Numbered from the stretch's first letter, positions 24,579 to 34,584 are shown. The stretch is 64,000 nt of DNA from Jannaschia sp. M317 (GCF_025141175.1 NZ_CP081155.1:220001-284000), one strand, 5' to 3'. The notes: generated by a model from the sequence alone, not told the origin. Numbers and translations are program-made.

Positions 24579-25568
24579 ATGGTCGATCTGCCGCATACCA
24601 TGACCGCAATCGAGATCACCGCCCCCGGCGGCCCCGAGGTCCTGCGCCCCACCACGCGCCCCGTGCCGCACCCCGGACCGGGCGAGATCCTGATTGCCAT
24701 CGACCATGCGGGCGTGAACCGGCCCGACGCCCTGCAACGGGCCGGAGCCTACGATCCGCCCAAGGGGGCCTCGGACCTGCCGGGGCTGGAATGCGCGGGC
24801 ACTGTGGCGGCAACCGGATCGGGGGTCAGCCGCTGGGCCGCGGGCGACCGGGTCTGTGCCCTGCTGCCCGGCGGCGGCTATGCGGAATATGCCACGACGC
24901 CGGCCGACCATGCCCTGCGCCTGCCCGACGGGATGTCGATGGCGCAGGCGGCGGCATTGCCCGAAACCTTCTTCACGGTCTGGACCAATGTGTTCGACCG
25001 GGGCCGGTTGCGCGCGGGCGAGCGGTTTCTGGTCCACGGCGGCACCTCGGGCATCGGGACCACGGCGATACAGCTGGCGCGTGCACGCGGCGCACGCGTC
25101 TTTGCCACCGCTGGATCGCCGGAAAAGGTCGCGGCCTGCACCGCGCTCGGGGCCGAAGCGCTGAACTACCGCGACGAAGATTTCGTTGACCTCCTGCGCG
25201 CCGAGGGTGGGGCCGACGTCATCCTCGACATGGTCGGCGGCGACTACCTGCCCCGCAACCTCAAGGCGCTGGCCGAGGATGGCCGCCTCGTGCAGATCGC
25301 CTTCCTGACGGGGCCAAAGGTCGCGGTGAATTTTGCGCCCTTGATGATGCGCCGCCTGACGATCACCGGCTCGACCCTGCGGCCACAGTCGGACCTGGCC
25401 AAGGCCCGCATCGCAGAGGCGCTGCGCGCCGAGGTCTGGCCCCTGCTGGACGCGGGCACCATCGCACCCGTGATGGATCAAACCTTCCCGCTGGCCCAGG
25501 CCGCCGCCGCCCATGCCCGCATGGAAGCGGGCGACCACATCGGCAAGATCACCCTGAAGGTGCGCTGA
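24579..25568 (+). CDS. NAD(P)H:quinone oxidoreductase, PIG3-like
   Basis: A 329-residue medium-chain dehydrogenase/reductase without the zinc ligands. GroES-like domain (about 1-130) with DHAGVNRPDALQRAGAY, then a Rossmann domain with HGGTSGIGTTAIQLARARGARVF (about 152-174). The TP53I3/PIG3 pattern LMMRRLTITGSTLRPQ near 262-277 is present. It reduces quinones one electron at a time or acts as an enoyl reductase; the exact substrate is unknown. ATG at 24579 has a GGGGA site; an internal ATG at 24600 is possible. Confidence 0.85.
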   Translation: MVDLPHTMTAIEITAPGGPEVLRPTTRPVPHPGPGEILIAIDHAGVNRPDALQRAGAYDPPKGASDLPGLECAGTVAATGSGVSRWAAGDRVCALLPGGGYAEYATTPADHALRLPDGMSMAQAAALPETFFTVWTNVFDRGRLRAGERFLVHGGTSGIGTTAIQLARARGARVFATAGSPEKVAACTALGAEALNYRDEDFVDLLRAEGGADVILDMVGGDYLPRNLKALAEDGRLVQIAFLTGPKVAVNFAPLMMRRLTITGSTLRPQSDLAKARIAEALRAEVWPLLDAGTIAPVMDQTFPLAQAAAAHARMEAGDHIGKITLKVR

Positions 25569-25656
25569 TCCCTTCCGACCCCTGGCCTCAAACACCTCAG
25601 GGAGCACGAGGGAGGATCCCTCGCTCCGCCCGTTGTCCCACGCGAAAGCTTGCCCC

Positions 25657-26796
25657 ATGGATCTCGACGTCACCCATCCCGCGCTCTCGGACCTGCGTCG
25701 CCGGGCGCGCCGCCGCATGCCGCATTTCGCCTTCGAGTATCTCGACAGCGGGACAGGGCGCGAAACCGGGATCCACCACAACCGCGCGCGTCTGGACGCG
25801 GTCCGCTTCATGCCCGCGATCCTGCGCGGTGACCTGCAACCGGACCTGACACGCGCGACGCTGGGCACAACCTATCCGCAGCCTTTCGGCGTGGCACCTC
25901 TGGGCATGGCCGGACTGCTCTGGCCAGATGCCGAACGGATCCTGGCCGCCGCCTGCGCCCACCACCGCATGCCCTATGGGCAATCCACCGTTGCCGCCGC
26001 CACCCCCGAGGACACAGGCACCATCGCGGGCGACATGGGCTGGTTTCAACACTACCCGGTCAACGACGCGGGCATCCGCCGCGACATGCTGGCCCGGATC
26101 AAGGCGGCCGGGTGGAAGACACTGGTCGTCACCGTCGACGTGCCCGGCGAAAGCCGCCGGGAACGTCAGCGGCGCGCCCATGTGTCCATGCCGCCGGTGA
26201 TGACGCCCAAAATCATCGCCTCGATCCTGTCGTGTCCGACCTGGGCGATGGGCATCCTGAAACACGGACAGCCGACGATGAAGTTCCCGAATTCCTACGC
26301 GCCTGCCGCCAAGGGGGCCGAGGCATTTACCCACGCGGGCCGTCTGATTCGCGGTTTTCCGGACGACGCCTACATCTCGGCCTTGCGGGCGGAATGGGAC
26401 GGCCCCCTGATCGTCAAGGGCGTGGCAGAACCCGCCGACGCCGACCGCCTGATTGGCCTGGGCGTCGATGCGATCTGGGTGTCCAACCACTCTGGCAGGC
26501 AATTCGAGGGCGGCCCGGCGGCCATCGATTGCCTGCCCCCGGTCGCGGAAACGGTCGCAGGCCGGGTGCCCGTCTACTTCTGCTCAGGCGTCACGGGGGG
26601 GCTCGACATCCTCCGCGCCCTGGCCCTCGGTGCGGATTTCGTCTTTCTGGGAAAGGCCTGGTATTTCGCCTTGGCTGCCTTCGGGCGGGCCGGGGTCGAC
26701 CATCTGGTCCATATCCTGCGCGCAGACATGGTTTCGAACATGACGCAGATCGGGGCCGCCACGCTGGACGACCTGCCGGGCCGCCTGATCCGCTAA
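25657..26796 (+). CDS. FMN-dependent alpha-hydroxy-acid oxidase/dehydrogenase (LldD-like)
   Basis: A 379-residue TIM-barrel flavoenzyme. N-terminal DLRRRARRRMPHFAFEYLDSG is the family opening; the active-site Tyr/Gln region is WFQHYPVNDAGIRRD, the catalytic His-Arg pair is in SNHSGRQFEGGPAAIDCLP (about 276-294), and the phosphate site follows with SGVTGGLDILRALALGADFV. It oxidises L-lactate, glycolate, mandelate or a related acid to the keto acid; the sequence does not decide among them. The ATG at 25657 fits the family start. Confidence 0.86.
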   Translation: MDLDVTHPALSDLRRRARRRMPHFAFEYLDSGTGRETGIHHNRARLDAVRFMPAILRGDLQPDLTRATLGTTYPQPFGVAPLGMAGLLWPDAERILAAACAHHRMPYGQSTVAAATPEDTGTIAGDMGWFQHYPVNDAGIRRDMLARIKAAGWKTLVVTVDVPGESRRERQRRAHVSMPPVMTPKIIASILSCPTWAMGILKHGQPTMKFPNSYAPAAKGAEAFTHAGRLIRGFPDDAYISALRAEWDGPLIVKGVAEPADADRLIGLGVDAIWVSNHSGRQFEGGPAAIDCLPPVAETVAGRVPVYFCSGVTGGLDILRALALGADFVFLGKAWYFALAAFGRAGVDHLVHILRADMVSNMTQIGAATLDDLPGRLIR

Positions 26797-26842
26797 GCGG
26801 CACACCCGCGGTTGACCGCTGGTGCGCCGCGCGCGGGCTGCC

Positions 26843-28330
26843 TCAGACGGTCAAGGTCCGCCGCACCGCATCCTGCCAACCGGTGTAGCGCGTTTCGCGG
26901 TCCGCCTCGGGCATCGTCGGTGCGAACTGCTGCTGCAAGGCCCAGCCCTTGGCGAATTCTTCCGGCCCCGGATAGACACCCGCCTGCATCCCCGCCAGCC
27001 AGGCCACGCCCAGGGCCGTCGTCTCGAGCACCTCGGGCCGGTCCACCGGCGCGCCCAGAATGTCCGACAGGAATTGCATCGCCCAGTCCGACGCGCTCAT
27101 CCCGCCGTCTACGCGCAGGACGGTGTCGCCCAACCCGCCCTGACCTTCCATGTCGGCGGCCATCGCCTCCAGCAGGTCACGGGTCTGGTAGCCGACCGAT
27201 TCGAGGGCCGCGCGCGCGAATTCAGCCGGGCCGGACCCGCGCGTCAGCCCATAGATCGCGCCCCGCGCCTCGGCGTCCCAATGGGGCGCGCCCAGACCGG
27301 TGAACGCTGGCACCAGATACAACCGCTGCGCCGCATCCGCCTGTTCCGCCAAGGCCTGCGTCTCGGAGGCCGAGCCGATGATCCCCAGCCCGTCGCGCAG
27401 CCACTGCACCACGGCCCCTGCGATAAAGATCGACCCCTCCAACGCATAGGTCGGCTTGCCGTCCAGCTGATAGGCCACCGTCGTCAGCAACCGATGGGTC
27501 GAGGCGACAGGCGTGTCGCCGGTGTTGAGCAGCGCAAAGCAGCCAGTCCCGTAGGTCGATTTCAACATGCCCTTGCCAAAACAGGCCTGGCCAAGCGTTG
27601 CCGCCTGCTGATCGCCCGCCACGCCCAGGATCTTGACCGACGCGCCCAGAATCTCCGTCGTTCCGAAGTCGGAGGCGCAGTCGCGCACCTCCGGCAGCAT
27701 TCCCATGGGGATGTTCAACAGGCCGCAGACCGTCTCGTCCCAGGCCCCTTCGTGGATGTTGTAAAGCATCGTGCGGCAGGCGTTCGTAGCGTCCGTCACG
27801 TGGGACGCGCCGCCGGTCATGCGCCAGATCAGCCAGCTGTCGATGGTGCCGAACAGCAGGTCACCGGCCTCGGCACGCGCCCGCGCGCCCGGAACATTGT
27901 CGAGGATCCAGGCCAGTTTCGTTCCAGAAAAGTAGGGATCCAGCAAAAGCCCGGTCCGCGCCGTCACATCGGCCTCATGCCCCGCCGCTTTCAACCCGTC
28001 ACAAAACGCCGAGGTCCGGCGATCCTGCCAGACGATCGCCTTGTGCACCGCCGCGCCGGTGGCACGGTCCCAGACCACTGTGGTCTCGCGCTGATTGGTG
28101 ATGCCGATGCCCGCCACATCGGCGGCCGTGATCCCCTGCTTGGTCAGAACGTCGCGGCAGGTCGCCTCGACAGTGGCCCAGATCTCCTCCACGTCATGTT
28201 CCACCCAACCGCTGTCGGGGAAATGCTGGGGGAATTCCTGCTGCGCGGTGGAGGTGATCTTCATGGCGGCGTCGAACAGGATCGCCCGGCTGGAGGTCGT
28301 CCCCTGGTCAATGGCGAGGATATAGGTCAT
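26843..28330 (-). CDS. glpK: Glycerol kinase
   Basis: ATP-dependent phosphorylation of glycerol to glycerol 3-phosphate; FGGY family, 495 residues as expected. Signatures: N-terminal [13 protein letters not shown] (about 7-19), [13 protein letters not shown], the glycerol-binding ESxGY-like [16 protein letters not shown] near 375, and [17 protein letters not shown] near 306. The ATG at 28330 is preceded by GGGAGC; an upstream extension is not credible. It is separated from glpD/glpR in this window, and no glycerol facilitator gene is adjacent. Confidence 0.96.
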   Translation of the reverse strand: MTYILAIDQGTTSSRAILFDAAMKITSTAQQEFPQHFPDSGWVEHDVEEIWATVEATCRDVLTKQGITAADVAGIGITNQRETTVVWDRATGAAVHKAIVWQDRRTSAFCDGLKAAGHEADVTARTGLLLDPYFSGTKLAWILDNVPGARARAEAGDLLFGTIDSWLIWRMTGGASHVTDATNACRTMLYNIHEGAWDETVCGLLNIPMGMLPEVRDCASDFGTTEILGASVKILGVAGDQQAATLGQACFGKGMLKSTYGTGCFALLNTGDTPVASTHRLLTTVAYQLDGKPTYALEGSIFIAGAVVQWLRDGLGIIGSASETQALAEQADAAQRLYLVPAFTGLGAPHWDAEARGAIYGLTRGSGPAEFARAALESVGYQTRDLLEAMAADMEGQGGLGDTVLRVDGGMSASDWAMQFLSDILGAPVDRPEVLETTALGVAWLAGMQAGVYPGPEEFAKGWALQQQFAPTMPEADRETRYTGWQDAVRRTLTV

Positions 28331-28423
28331 GGCGGGCTCCCTTTGATCGTCGCGGCGATGTTTGAAGGAATTAGTTGATGCGAGCAAGAGAGCCCCGCGT
28401 CAGACCGTCCCCGGCACCGCCCG

Positions 28424-28450
28424 CCCCTGTTCCGCAAATATGCACCCGAC
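28424..28450 (+). repeat. Dispersed AAATATGCA motif, copy 2
   Basis: CCCCTGTTCCGCAAATATGC then ACCCGAC, in the gap between glpK and the esterase gene, both minus-strand. Shares core AAATATGCA and CCGAC with the copy at 40871. Confidence 0.55.
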
Positions 28451-28463
28451 GCCCGCTGCGCCC

Positions 28464-29105
28464 CTATTGCGCTGCCTGGGCCACCAGTTCCACCACCCGC
28501 GGCCCCAGCGCCGCGACGATCACGGCCACGCCGTCCCGGTTGGGATGGATACCGTCGGCCTGCATATAGCGCGCCCGCGCTTCCTCCAGCGTTGCGTCAG
28601 CCAGCAGAGGGGCCAGAAAGCTCGTCTCGTGCAACACATCATAGGCCTCCGCCAGGGCGGGATACATGCCATCGAAGGCTGCCTTGAAGGCGGGGCCGTA
28701 GTTCCCCGGTGCCTCCAACCCGATCAGCAACACCGGCAGGCCGCGGTCGCCCGCCACGTCCGACAGGATGCCATCCAGGTTATCCCGGCTTGCCTGGGGC
28801 GGGATGCCGCGCAGCAGGTCGTTGCCGCCCAGCGCCACGATCATGGCGTCCACATCGTCGGTCAGCGACCAACCCAAGCGCGCCAGACCGCCCGCCGTCG
28901 TATCCCCCGAAACGCCCGCGTTGACGATCACCGCGTCCACACCTTCTGCATCCAGCCAGCCCTGTAGCTGCGGCACGAACCCCTGCCCGTCCGGCAGGCC
29001 GTATCCGGCAGTCAGCGAATCACCCAGCGCCACGACCGTCACCGGTTCCGCCCAGACCGGCGCGGCAAAAAGCGCGACGGCTGCGATCTGAACCGCCTTG
29101 TTCAC
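28464..29105 (-). CDS. tesA: Secreted arylesterase / TesA-like SGNH hydrolase
   Basis: A 213-residue periplasmic esterase. With the GTG start at 29105 it has a clean signal peptide (NKAVQIAAVALFAAPVWA). Block I GDSLTAGYGLP carries the nucleophile Ser, GGNDLLRG is the Asn block, and DGIHPN gives the Asp-His pair, all as in E. coli thioesterase I/TesA. Longer in-frame starts run into the divergent gene. It faces the LolD-like ATPase and FtsX-like permease genes, the same trio as tesA-ybbA-ybbP in E. coli, which points to a shared role at the cell envelope. Confidence 0.88.
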   Translation of the reverse strand: MNKAVQIAAVALFAAPVWAEPVTVVALGDSLTAGYGLPDGQGFVPQLQGWLDAEGVDAVIVNAGVSGDTTAGGLARLGWSLTDDVDAMIVALGGNDLLRGIPPQASRDNLDGILSDVAGDRGLPVLLIGLEAPGNYGPAFKAAFDGMYPALAEAYDVLHETSFLAPLLADATLEEARARYMQADGIHPNRDGVAVIVAALGPRVVELVAQAAQ

Positions 29106-29157
29106 ATGCCGCCGCGCCCCATATGCGAAGGCACGCACACTAGACACGAGGCTCCCA

Positions 29158-29844
29158 ATGGTTCTGTCGCTCCGCGATGTTTCGCTATCCCTGCAGGGCA
29201 ATGCCGGGATGGTCGACATTCTCCACAACATCTCGTTGGAGGTATCGGCACGGGACACTGTGGGGCTGGTGGGTCCGTCGGGATCGGGCAAGTCATCTCT
29301 CCTGATGCTGATGGGCGGGTTGGAACGCGCCACCTCCGGCGCGGTAGAGGCCCTGGGACGGGACCTGACCGCGATGGACGAGGACGCGCTGGCCCGCTTT
29401 CGCCGGGAACATATGGGGGTGGTTTTCCAATCCTTCCACCTGATCCCGACGATGACGGCCCTGGAAAACGTCGCAACCCCCCTGGAACTGGCCGGTGCCC
29501 CCGACGCCTTCGACCGCGCGGCAGCCGAGTTGGAGGCCGTGGGCCTGGGTCACCGCACCCACCACTACCCCGCCCAGATGTCCGGTGGAGAGCAGCAGCG
29601 CGTGGCCCTGGCGCGCGCCGCCGCGCCGCGTCCTGATATTCTTCTGGCCGACGAACCCACTGGAAACCTGGATCAATCCACCGGAGAGGCGATCATGGAC
29701 CTGCTGTTCGGGTTGCGCGACAGGCACGGCGCGACCCTGGTTCTCGTGACCCACTCGCTGGACCTCGCCCATCGCTGCGATCGCACGATCCGTCTCGTCG
29801 ACGGACGCCTCGACAGCGACACCCGGCGCGAGGCGGCGGAATGA
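29158..29844 (+). CDS. ybbA: ABC transporter ATPase, LolD/YbbA type
   Basis: A 228-residue nucleotide-binding subunit. Walker [10 protein letters not shown] (about 39-47), Q-loop in [18 protein letters not shown], signature MSGGEQQR, Walker [14 protein letters not shown] and H-loop VLVTHS. The signature and helix pattern are those of the MacB/LolD subfamily that works with FtsX-like permeases. It should pair with the permease encoded 121 bases downstream. Start ATG at 29158; the upstream in-frame extension overlaps the divergent esterase signal region. Confidence 0.93.
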   Translation: MVLSLRDVSLSLQGNAGMVDILHNISLEVSARDTVGLVGPSGSGKSSLLMLMGGLERATSGAVEALGRDLTAMDEDALARFRREHMGVVFQSFHLIPTMTALENVATPLELAGAPDAFDRAAAELEAVGLGHRTHHYPAQMSGGEQQRVALARAAAPRPDILLADEPTGNLDQSTGEAIMDLLFGLRDRHGATLVLVTHSLDLAHRCDRTIRLVDGRLDSDTRREAAE

Positions 29845-29848
29845 CCCT

Positions 29849-29879
29849 CGCTTCCTTGTTTCAGAAACATGCAAACTCC
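29849..29879 (+). repeat. Dispersed AAATATGCA motif, copy 3
   Basis: CGCTTCCTTGTTTCAGAAAC then ATGCAAACTCC, between the ATPase and permease genes. The TTCCTTGTTTC part is identical to the copy at 40871. Confidence 0.55.
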
Positions 29880-29965
29880 AGCGCACCCCACCGCGCGCCC
29901 GGTTCGGCCCCTGTCCCCACCGACGCCCAGCCGCCCAACGCCTCCGGCCGCCGGGTCGTGCGCCG

Positions 29966-32491
29966 ATGACCTGGCTTACCCACGCCTTTCGTATCGCCCG
30001 GCGCGAGCTGCGCGGCGGCCTTGCCGGATTTCGTATCTTCCTTGCGTGTCTCGCGCTTGGCGTTGCCGCGATTGCCGCCGTCGGCTCCGTCCGTGTGTCA
30101 ATCACCGAGGGCTTGGAGAGGGAGGGACGCAACATCCTGGGCGGCGACGCCGAGGTCGAGTTCACCTACCGCCGCGCCAATGACGCGGAACTGGCCTATC
30201 TGGACGGCATCGCCGCCGAGGTCAGCGAGATCATTGATTTCCGGTCCATGGCCGCGACCGGAGACGGGATCGACGCCGACCGCGCGCTGACCCAGGTCAA
30301 GGCCGTGGATGACCTTTATCCCCTGGTGGGCAGGGTCGAACTCGACCCTGCCATCCCCCTGTCCGAGGCACTGGCGGGCGATGGCATCGTCGTCCATCCG
30401 GTTCTGGCCGACCGGCTGGGGCTGGCCATTGGCGACACGCTCTGGCTTGGGGCCAAACCGTTCACCATCCGCGCCCGACTGACGCGCGAACCCGACGCCG
30501 GGGCGGATGGCTTTGGTCTGGGTCCCCGGACGCTGGTGCGAACCGAGGCGCTGGAAGGCTCTGGCCTGCTGGCCGAAGGCAGCCTGTTCGACAGCCAGTA
30601 TCGCCTGACCCTGCCCGACACCCCCGACGAGGCGCTGGATACGCTCAAGGCGGATACCCGCGAAACCTTTGCCGAGAGTGGCGTGCGCTGGCGCGACCGC
30701 CGCAACGCCGCGCCGCAGGTGGCGCGTTTTGTGGATCGGATCGGCAGCTTTCTCGTTCTCGTGGGATTGGCCGGTCTGGCGGTCGGCGGCGTGGGCGTTT
30801 CGGCGGCGGTGCGGGCCTATCTGGACCGCAAGACGGCGGTGATCGCCACGCTCAAGACCATCGGGGCCGAGGGCCGGACCATCTTTGCCGCCTACCTGAT
30901 GCAGATCGGCGCGCTGGCATCGGTGGGGATTGTCCTGGGCCTGATCCTGGGCACACTCATCCCATTGGCCGCCGGTCCCTTTATCGAGGCACAGCTGCCG
31001 GTGCCCGTGGCCCTGGGCGTTCACCCCGGCCCGCTGGCCGAGGCGGCGGTCTATGGCGCGCTCACCGCGTTGATCTTCACCCTCTGGCCGCTGGCCCGTA
31101 CCGAACAGGTGCGCGCGGCCTCTCTGTTCCGCGATGCGTCCGGGCCCATGCGGGGCTTGCCGCGCAAACGCTACATCGCGGCGCTGGCGGGCGCGGCATT
31201 GTTGCTGGTGGGACTCTCGGCCTGGCTGTCGGGTATCCCGACGCTGGCGCTTTATTCGGCGGGCGGCATCCTGGTCGCCTTGGCGGTTCTGATCCTGGCC
31301 GCCTGGGGCGTGCGCGCGCTGTCGCGTCGCCTGTCCCGCAGCCGTTTCGTGCGCGGCCGTCCCTCGCTCCGACTGGCGCTTGGCGCCGTGGGCGGCCCTG
31401 GCGGCGAGGCGACGGCGGTCGTGCTGTCGCTCGGCCTCGGCCTGACGGTCCTGGCCGCCGTGGGCCAGATCGACGCCAACATGCGCGCCGCCATCGACCG
31501 CGACCTGCCAGAGGTCGCGCCCTCCTACTTCTTCGTGGACATCCAGCCCGACCAATTGCCCGCCTTTCTGGACCGGGTGGAAAACGATCCCGCCGTCAGC
31601 CGCGTGGACGCGGCCCCCATGCTGGGCGGCGTCGTCCGGTCGCTGGGCGGCACACCCGCCTCGGAATTCGACCACTGGGTGACCCGCGGCGACCGCCGGA
31701 TCAGCTATGCCGACGCCCTGCCCAAGGGCACCCGGATCACGGCAGGCGAATGGTGGCCCGAGGGCTACGACGGCACGCCGCAGGTCTCCTTCGCTCAGGA
31801 AGAGGCGGACGAACTGGGGGTGGAGATCGGCGATGTCGTGGTGATGAACGTGCTGGGCCGCGACCTGACCGCCACCGTCACCTCCTTCCGGGAGGTCGAT
31901 TTTTCCTCCGGTGGGATCGGGTTCGTTCTGGTCTTTAATGAGGCCGCCCTGCGCGGCGCGCCCCACACCTGGCTGTCGACCGTCTACGCCGAGGAATCGG
32001 CCGAGGCGCAGATCCTGCGCGACGTGGCCGGAAACGCCCCCAACATCACCGCAATCCGCGTGCGCGACGCCATCGACCTGGTGACCGAGGCGTTGTCGGC
32101 GCTGGCTGCCGCGACAAGCTGGGGGGCGGGCGCGACCCTGCTGACCGGCTTCGTCGTGCTGATCGGGGCGGCAGCGGCGGGCGAACGGGGCCGGGTGTTC
32201 GAGGCATCAGTCCTGAAGACGCTGGGGGCCACCCGCCGCACGATCCTGACCAGCTTTGCCATCCGCTCCGCCCTGCTGGGCGCGGCGGCGGGGGTGGTGG
32301 CGATTGCGGGCGGGGCGCTTGCGGGATGGGGTATCCTGACCTTCGTGATGGACGCCCCCTATGCGTTCGAGCCTGTCTCGGCCCTGGCAATCGTCATAGG
32401 CGGTGCCTTGGCGACGCTGCTGGCGGGACTGGCCTTTGCCTGGCGCCCCCTGGCGGCGCGACCCGCGCAGGTGTTGCGATCACAGGAATGA
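29966..32491 (+). CDS. ybbP: ABC transporter permease, FtsX-like (YbbP type)
   Basis: An 841-residue membrane protein with two FtsX-like units: N-terminal transmembrane segment (about 20-42), a large periplasmic domain (about 43-245), three helices (about 258-390), a connecting pair of helices (about 400-450), a second periplasmic domain (about 500-690) and three final helices. The size and double arrangement match YbbP. It forms a complex with the LolD-like ATPase just upstream; substrate unknown, probably a lipid or lipoprotein. The 121-base gap to the ATPase is long for this cassette and contains a dispersed repeat. Confidence 0.9.
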   Translation: MTWLTHAFRIARRELRGGLAGFRIFLACLALGVAAIAAVGSVRVSITEGLEREGRNILGGDAEVEFTYRRANDAELAYLDGIAAEVSEIIDFRSMAATGDGIDADRALTQVKAVDDLYPLVGRVELDPAIPLSEALAGDGIVVHPVLADRLGLAIGDTLWLGAKPFTIRARLTREPDAGADGFGLGPRTLVRTEALEGSGLLAEGSLFDSQYRLTLPDTPDEALDTLKADTRETFAESGVRWRDRRNAAPQVARFVDRIGSFLVLVGLAGLAVGGVGVSAAVRAYLDRKTAVIATLKTIGAEGRTIFAAYLMQIGALASVGIVLGLILGTLIPLAAGPFIEAQLPVPVALGVHPGPLAEAAVYGALTALIFTLWPLARTEQVRAASLFRDASGPMRGLPRKRYIAALAGAALLLVGLSAWLSGIPTLALYSAGGILVALAVLILAAWGVRALSRRLSRSRFVRGRPSLRLALGAVGGPGGEATAVVLSLGLGLTVLAAVGQIDANMRAAIDRDLPEVAPSYFFVDIQPDQLPAFLDRVENDPAVSRVDAAPMLGGVVRSLGGTPASEFDHWVTRGDRRISYADALPKGTRITAGEWWPEGYDGTPQVSFAQEEADELGVEIGDVVVMNVLGRDLTATVTSFREVDFSSGGIGFVLVFNEAALRGAPHTWLSTVYAEESAEAQILRDVAGNAPNITAIRVRDAIDLVTEALSALAAATSWGAGATLLTGFVVLIGAAAAGERGRVFEASVLKTLGATRRTILTSFAIRSALLGAAAGVVAIAGGALAGWGILTFVMDAPYAFEPVSALAIVIGGALATLLAGLAFAWRPLAARPAQVLRSQE

Positions 32492-32543
32492 CGCGCGGGT
32501 CGCCACTGGCGGCCCGCCCCTCGCAAATGCTACGCAGCCTGCG

Positions 32544-33035
32544 ATGACATCCCTCACCTATCGAATCCCCGCCCCCGGCCCAGGCCCAGGCCGCCTTTGG
32601 ATCGGCCCGCGCCCGCGGGGCGAACGTCTGTCCGAGAGCATGGACCGCTACGGCCGCCAGGGGATCACCACGATCCTGTCGATGCTGGAACCCGCCGAAG
32701 CAGTAGAGCTGGGGCTGATGGCCGAACCGGATGCCGCTGCCAAGGCCGGCCTCACCTTTCTGTCGCACCCCATCGTCGATCACGGGCTGCCGGACCGCGC
32801 GCGTTTCGACCGCCTGCTGGACGGTCTGGCCGCCCGAATCCACGCGGGCGAGGGTCTGCTGATCCATTGCCGCGCCGGGATCGGGCGTTCGGGCATGGCG
32901 GTGTGCGGCACGCTGATCCGCCTGGGCGAGACGCCGCAGGACGCCATTCGCACCGTGTCGGAGGCGCGCGGCCTGCGTATCCCCGACACGGCCCAACAAA
33001 CCGCGTTCATCGAGAGTCTGGGCAAAACCACCTAG
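32544..33035 (+). CDS. Protein-tyrosine / dual-specificity phosphatase-like protein
   Basis: A 163-residue cytoplasmic protein. The phosphatase signature HCRAGIGRSG (Cys about 111, Arg 117) is intact, and an upstream Asp for general acid catalysis is available in PIVDHGLPDRARF. The early RPRGERLSESMDRYGRQGITTILSML segment resembles cyclin-dependent-kinase-inhibitor-3-like and archaeal DUSP folds. Substrate unknown: phosphotyrosine, phosphoinositide or nucleotide. Its last four bases overlap the convergent SnoaL-like gene. Confidence 0.82.
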   Translation: MTSLTYRIPAPGPGPGRLWIGPRPRGERLSESMDRYGRQGITTILSMLEPAEAVELGLMAEPDAAAKAGLTFLSHPIVDHGLPDRARFDRLLDGLAARIHAGEGLLIHCRAGIGRSGMAVCGTLIRLGETPQDAIRTVSEARGLRIPDTAQQTAFIESLGKTT

Positions 33036-33538
33036 CAGGGTGCCAGCCCCTCGGCGCAGCTGGGTCGAAACGCGGCGCGGGCGGGCGGCCCTGCCGTCCA
33101 TATATCGCGTGCAACGCGCCAGCCACCATCCGCGCCCAATCGATAGATGTTCACGCCGTGGCCCGTTTCCGTCGCGGACACGCCCCCGGTGACCGGGGTC
33201 ATTTCGACCCGGTAGGCATAGCGTTCAAAGGCCCAGGGTGCCGCGACGACTGTTTCCAGTGGGGTTTTCTGCCATCGGGCATCGATCGTCGCAAACACCT
33301 CCGCCGCCCAGACCGCGACTTCGGACTTGCCGGTCAAGGTGGTGCCGGGGCCGGTCAGGACGACATCATCGGTCACCGCCGCAAGAAAGGCAGGCAAGTC
33401 GGTCGCGGCGATGGCATCTGCATAGGCGCGATGGGCCGCCGCAACCTGAGGCACCGGCGACCCTGCGAAAGCGGCGGGGCCAACAAGGCAAAGCGCGAGA
33501 AGCGCGGTCGAGGCGACATGTGGAAACCTGGTAGGCAT
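33032..33538 (-). CDS. Exported SnoaL/NTF2-like protein
   Basis: A 168-residue protein with a signal peptide (MPTRFPHVASTALLALCLVGPAAFA). The mature part is a cone-shaped NTF2-like domain: helix HRAYADAIAATDLPAFLAAV, then DDVVLTGPGTTLTGKSEV and GHGVNIYRLGADGGWRVARDIW. This is the SgcJ/EcaC/DUF4440 pattern. A C-terminal Cys pair (about 161 and 168) may form a disulfide. Function unknown. Divergent from a LysR gene across 131 bases, which may control it. The ATG at 33538 gives the signal; longer starts are rejected. Confidence 0.77.
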   Translation of the reverse strand: MPTRFPHVASTALLALCLVGPAAFAGSPVPQVAAAHRAYADAIAATDLPAFLAAVTDDVVLTGPGTTLTGKSEVAVWAAEVFATIDARWQKTPLETVVAAPWAFERYAYRVEMTPVTGGVSATETGHGVNIYRLGADGGWRVARDIWTAGPPARAAFRPSCAEGLAPC

Positions 33539-33652
33539 GGTGATATCCTGTCCTTGTGGTATGGCTATTACGTGAGAGGGCGCGGCAGGCCTTTCACAGT
33601 GTGATAATACCAACTTCGTCTGCATATCGCGTCTCAGGAATTGTTCCCGTTC

Positions 33653-33669
33653 TATTAGGTCAGCTAATA
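33653..33669. promoter_or_regulatory. Perfect palindrome abutting the LysR start codon
   Basis: TATTAG and CTAATA are separated by GTCAG, directly touching the ATG at 33670. Its position implies autorepression by blocking initiation, or control of the divergent SnoaL-like gene. The region just upstream (33596-33650) is AT-rich and is probably the promoter. Confidence 0.5.
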
Positions 33670-34584
33670 ATGAGTCACCCGGACTGGACCGCCCTTCCAC
33701 CGCTCAGCGCACTCCGCGCGTTCGAAGCGACCGCGCGCCTCGGCGGGTTCTCTGCTGCGGCCCGCTCTCTCAACGTCACCCCGGCGGCTGTCGCCCAGCA
33801 GGTACGCGCGCTGGAGGCGGACGTCGGCGCGCCCCTGGTCCGGCGCGAGGGACGCGGCCTGACCATCACGGCCGCCGGTCAGCAGCTGGCCACCCCCCTG
33901 TCCGAGGCCTTTGCCCTGATCGCACGCGGCTTCGCCACGACCCAGCGCAGCGCGGCGGAACAAGGCGTGCGGGTGTCGACAACCGAGCATTTCGGAAATG
34001 CCGTCATCCTGCCCAGAATGGCCGACTTCTGGCGCATGCACCCCGGCTGTCAGGTTTCTTTCACCCCCGACGGCAATCAGGCAAAGGTCGATTTCGACAC
34101 CCATGACATCGTGATCCGGGGCGGTGGACCAGACGATGCCTGGCCCGGTCTGCGCCAGATTCCGCTGGTGCGAACGCCGATGATCGTCAGCGCTGCGCCC
34201 AGGCTGCTGTCCGGGGCGGTGCCGGATCTTCAGGCGCTGCCGTGGATTGCGGACACCTCGCTTGGCCCCGGCGCCTTTGACGCAATCCTGCGGGCGCTGG
34301 GCTGCGATCCCGACCACGTCACCCGCGTCAATCCCGGCAACCTGCGGTTTGACCTGGACGCGCAGCTTTTGGGCTATGGCCTCGGCTCCGGGCCGGAGGT
34401 GATCGTGGCCCGCCATCTTGCCGATGGCCGGCTTACGAAACTTTGCGAGGTGCCCGGCATCTCCGCCGTCTATTCCGCGCTGGTCCCCACCGGGCCGATG
34501 TCGCCGCAGGTGGCCCGGTTCCTTGCCTGGCTTCGGGGGATCTGTGCGGACCTGTCGGGCACGACCGCGGCCCCGCCCCCGTAG
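33670..34584 (+). CDS. LysR-family regulator, GcvA-like
   Basis: A 304-residue LTTR. PPLSALRAFEATARLGGFSAAARSLNVTPAAVAQQVRALE (two overlapping segments, about 10-50) is the GcvA-like winged helix, followed by the ligand-binding domain from about 95 with GVRVSTTEHFGNAVILPRMADF. The ATG at 33670 is preceded by a palindrome rather than a good ribosome site. The neighbour across the promoter encodes an exported SnoaL-like protein, the probable target. The TAG stop is inside a dispersed hairpin repeat. Confidence 0.86.
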   Translation: MSHPDWTALPPLSALRAFEATARLGGFSAAARSLNVTPAAVAQQVRALEADVGAPLVRREGRGLTITAAGQQLATPLSEAFALIARGFATTQRSAAEQGVRVSTTEHFGNAVILPRMADFWRMHPGCQVSFTPDGNQAKVDFDTHDIVIRGGGPDDAWPGLRQIPLVRTPMIVSAAPRLLSGAVPDLQALPWIADTSLGPGAFDAILRALGCDPDHVTRVNPGNLRFDLDAQLLGYGLGSGPEVIVARHLADGRLTKLCEVPGISAVYSALVPTGPMSPQVARFLAWLRGICADLSGTTAAPPP

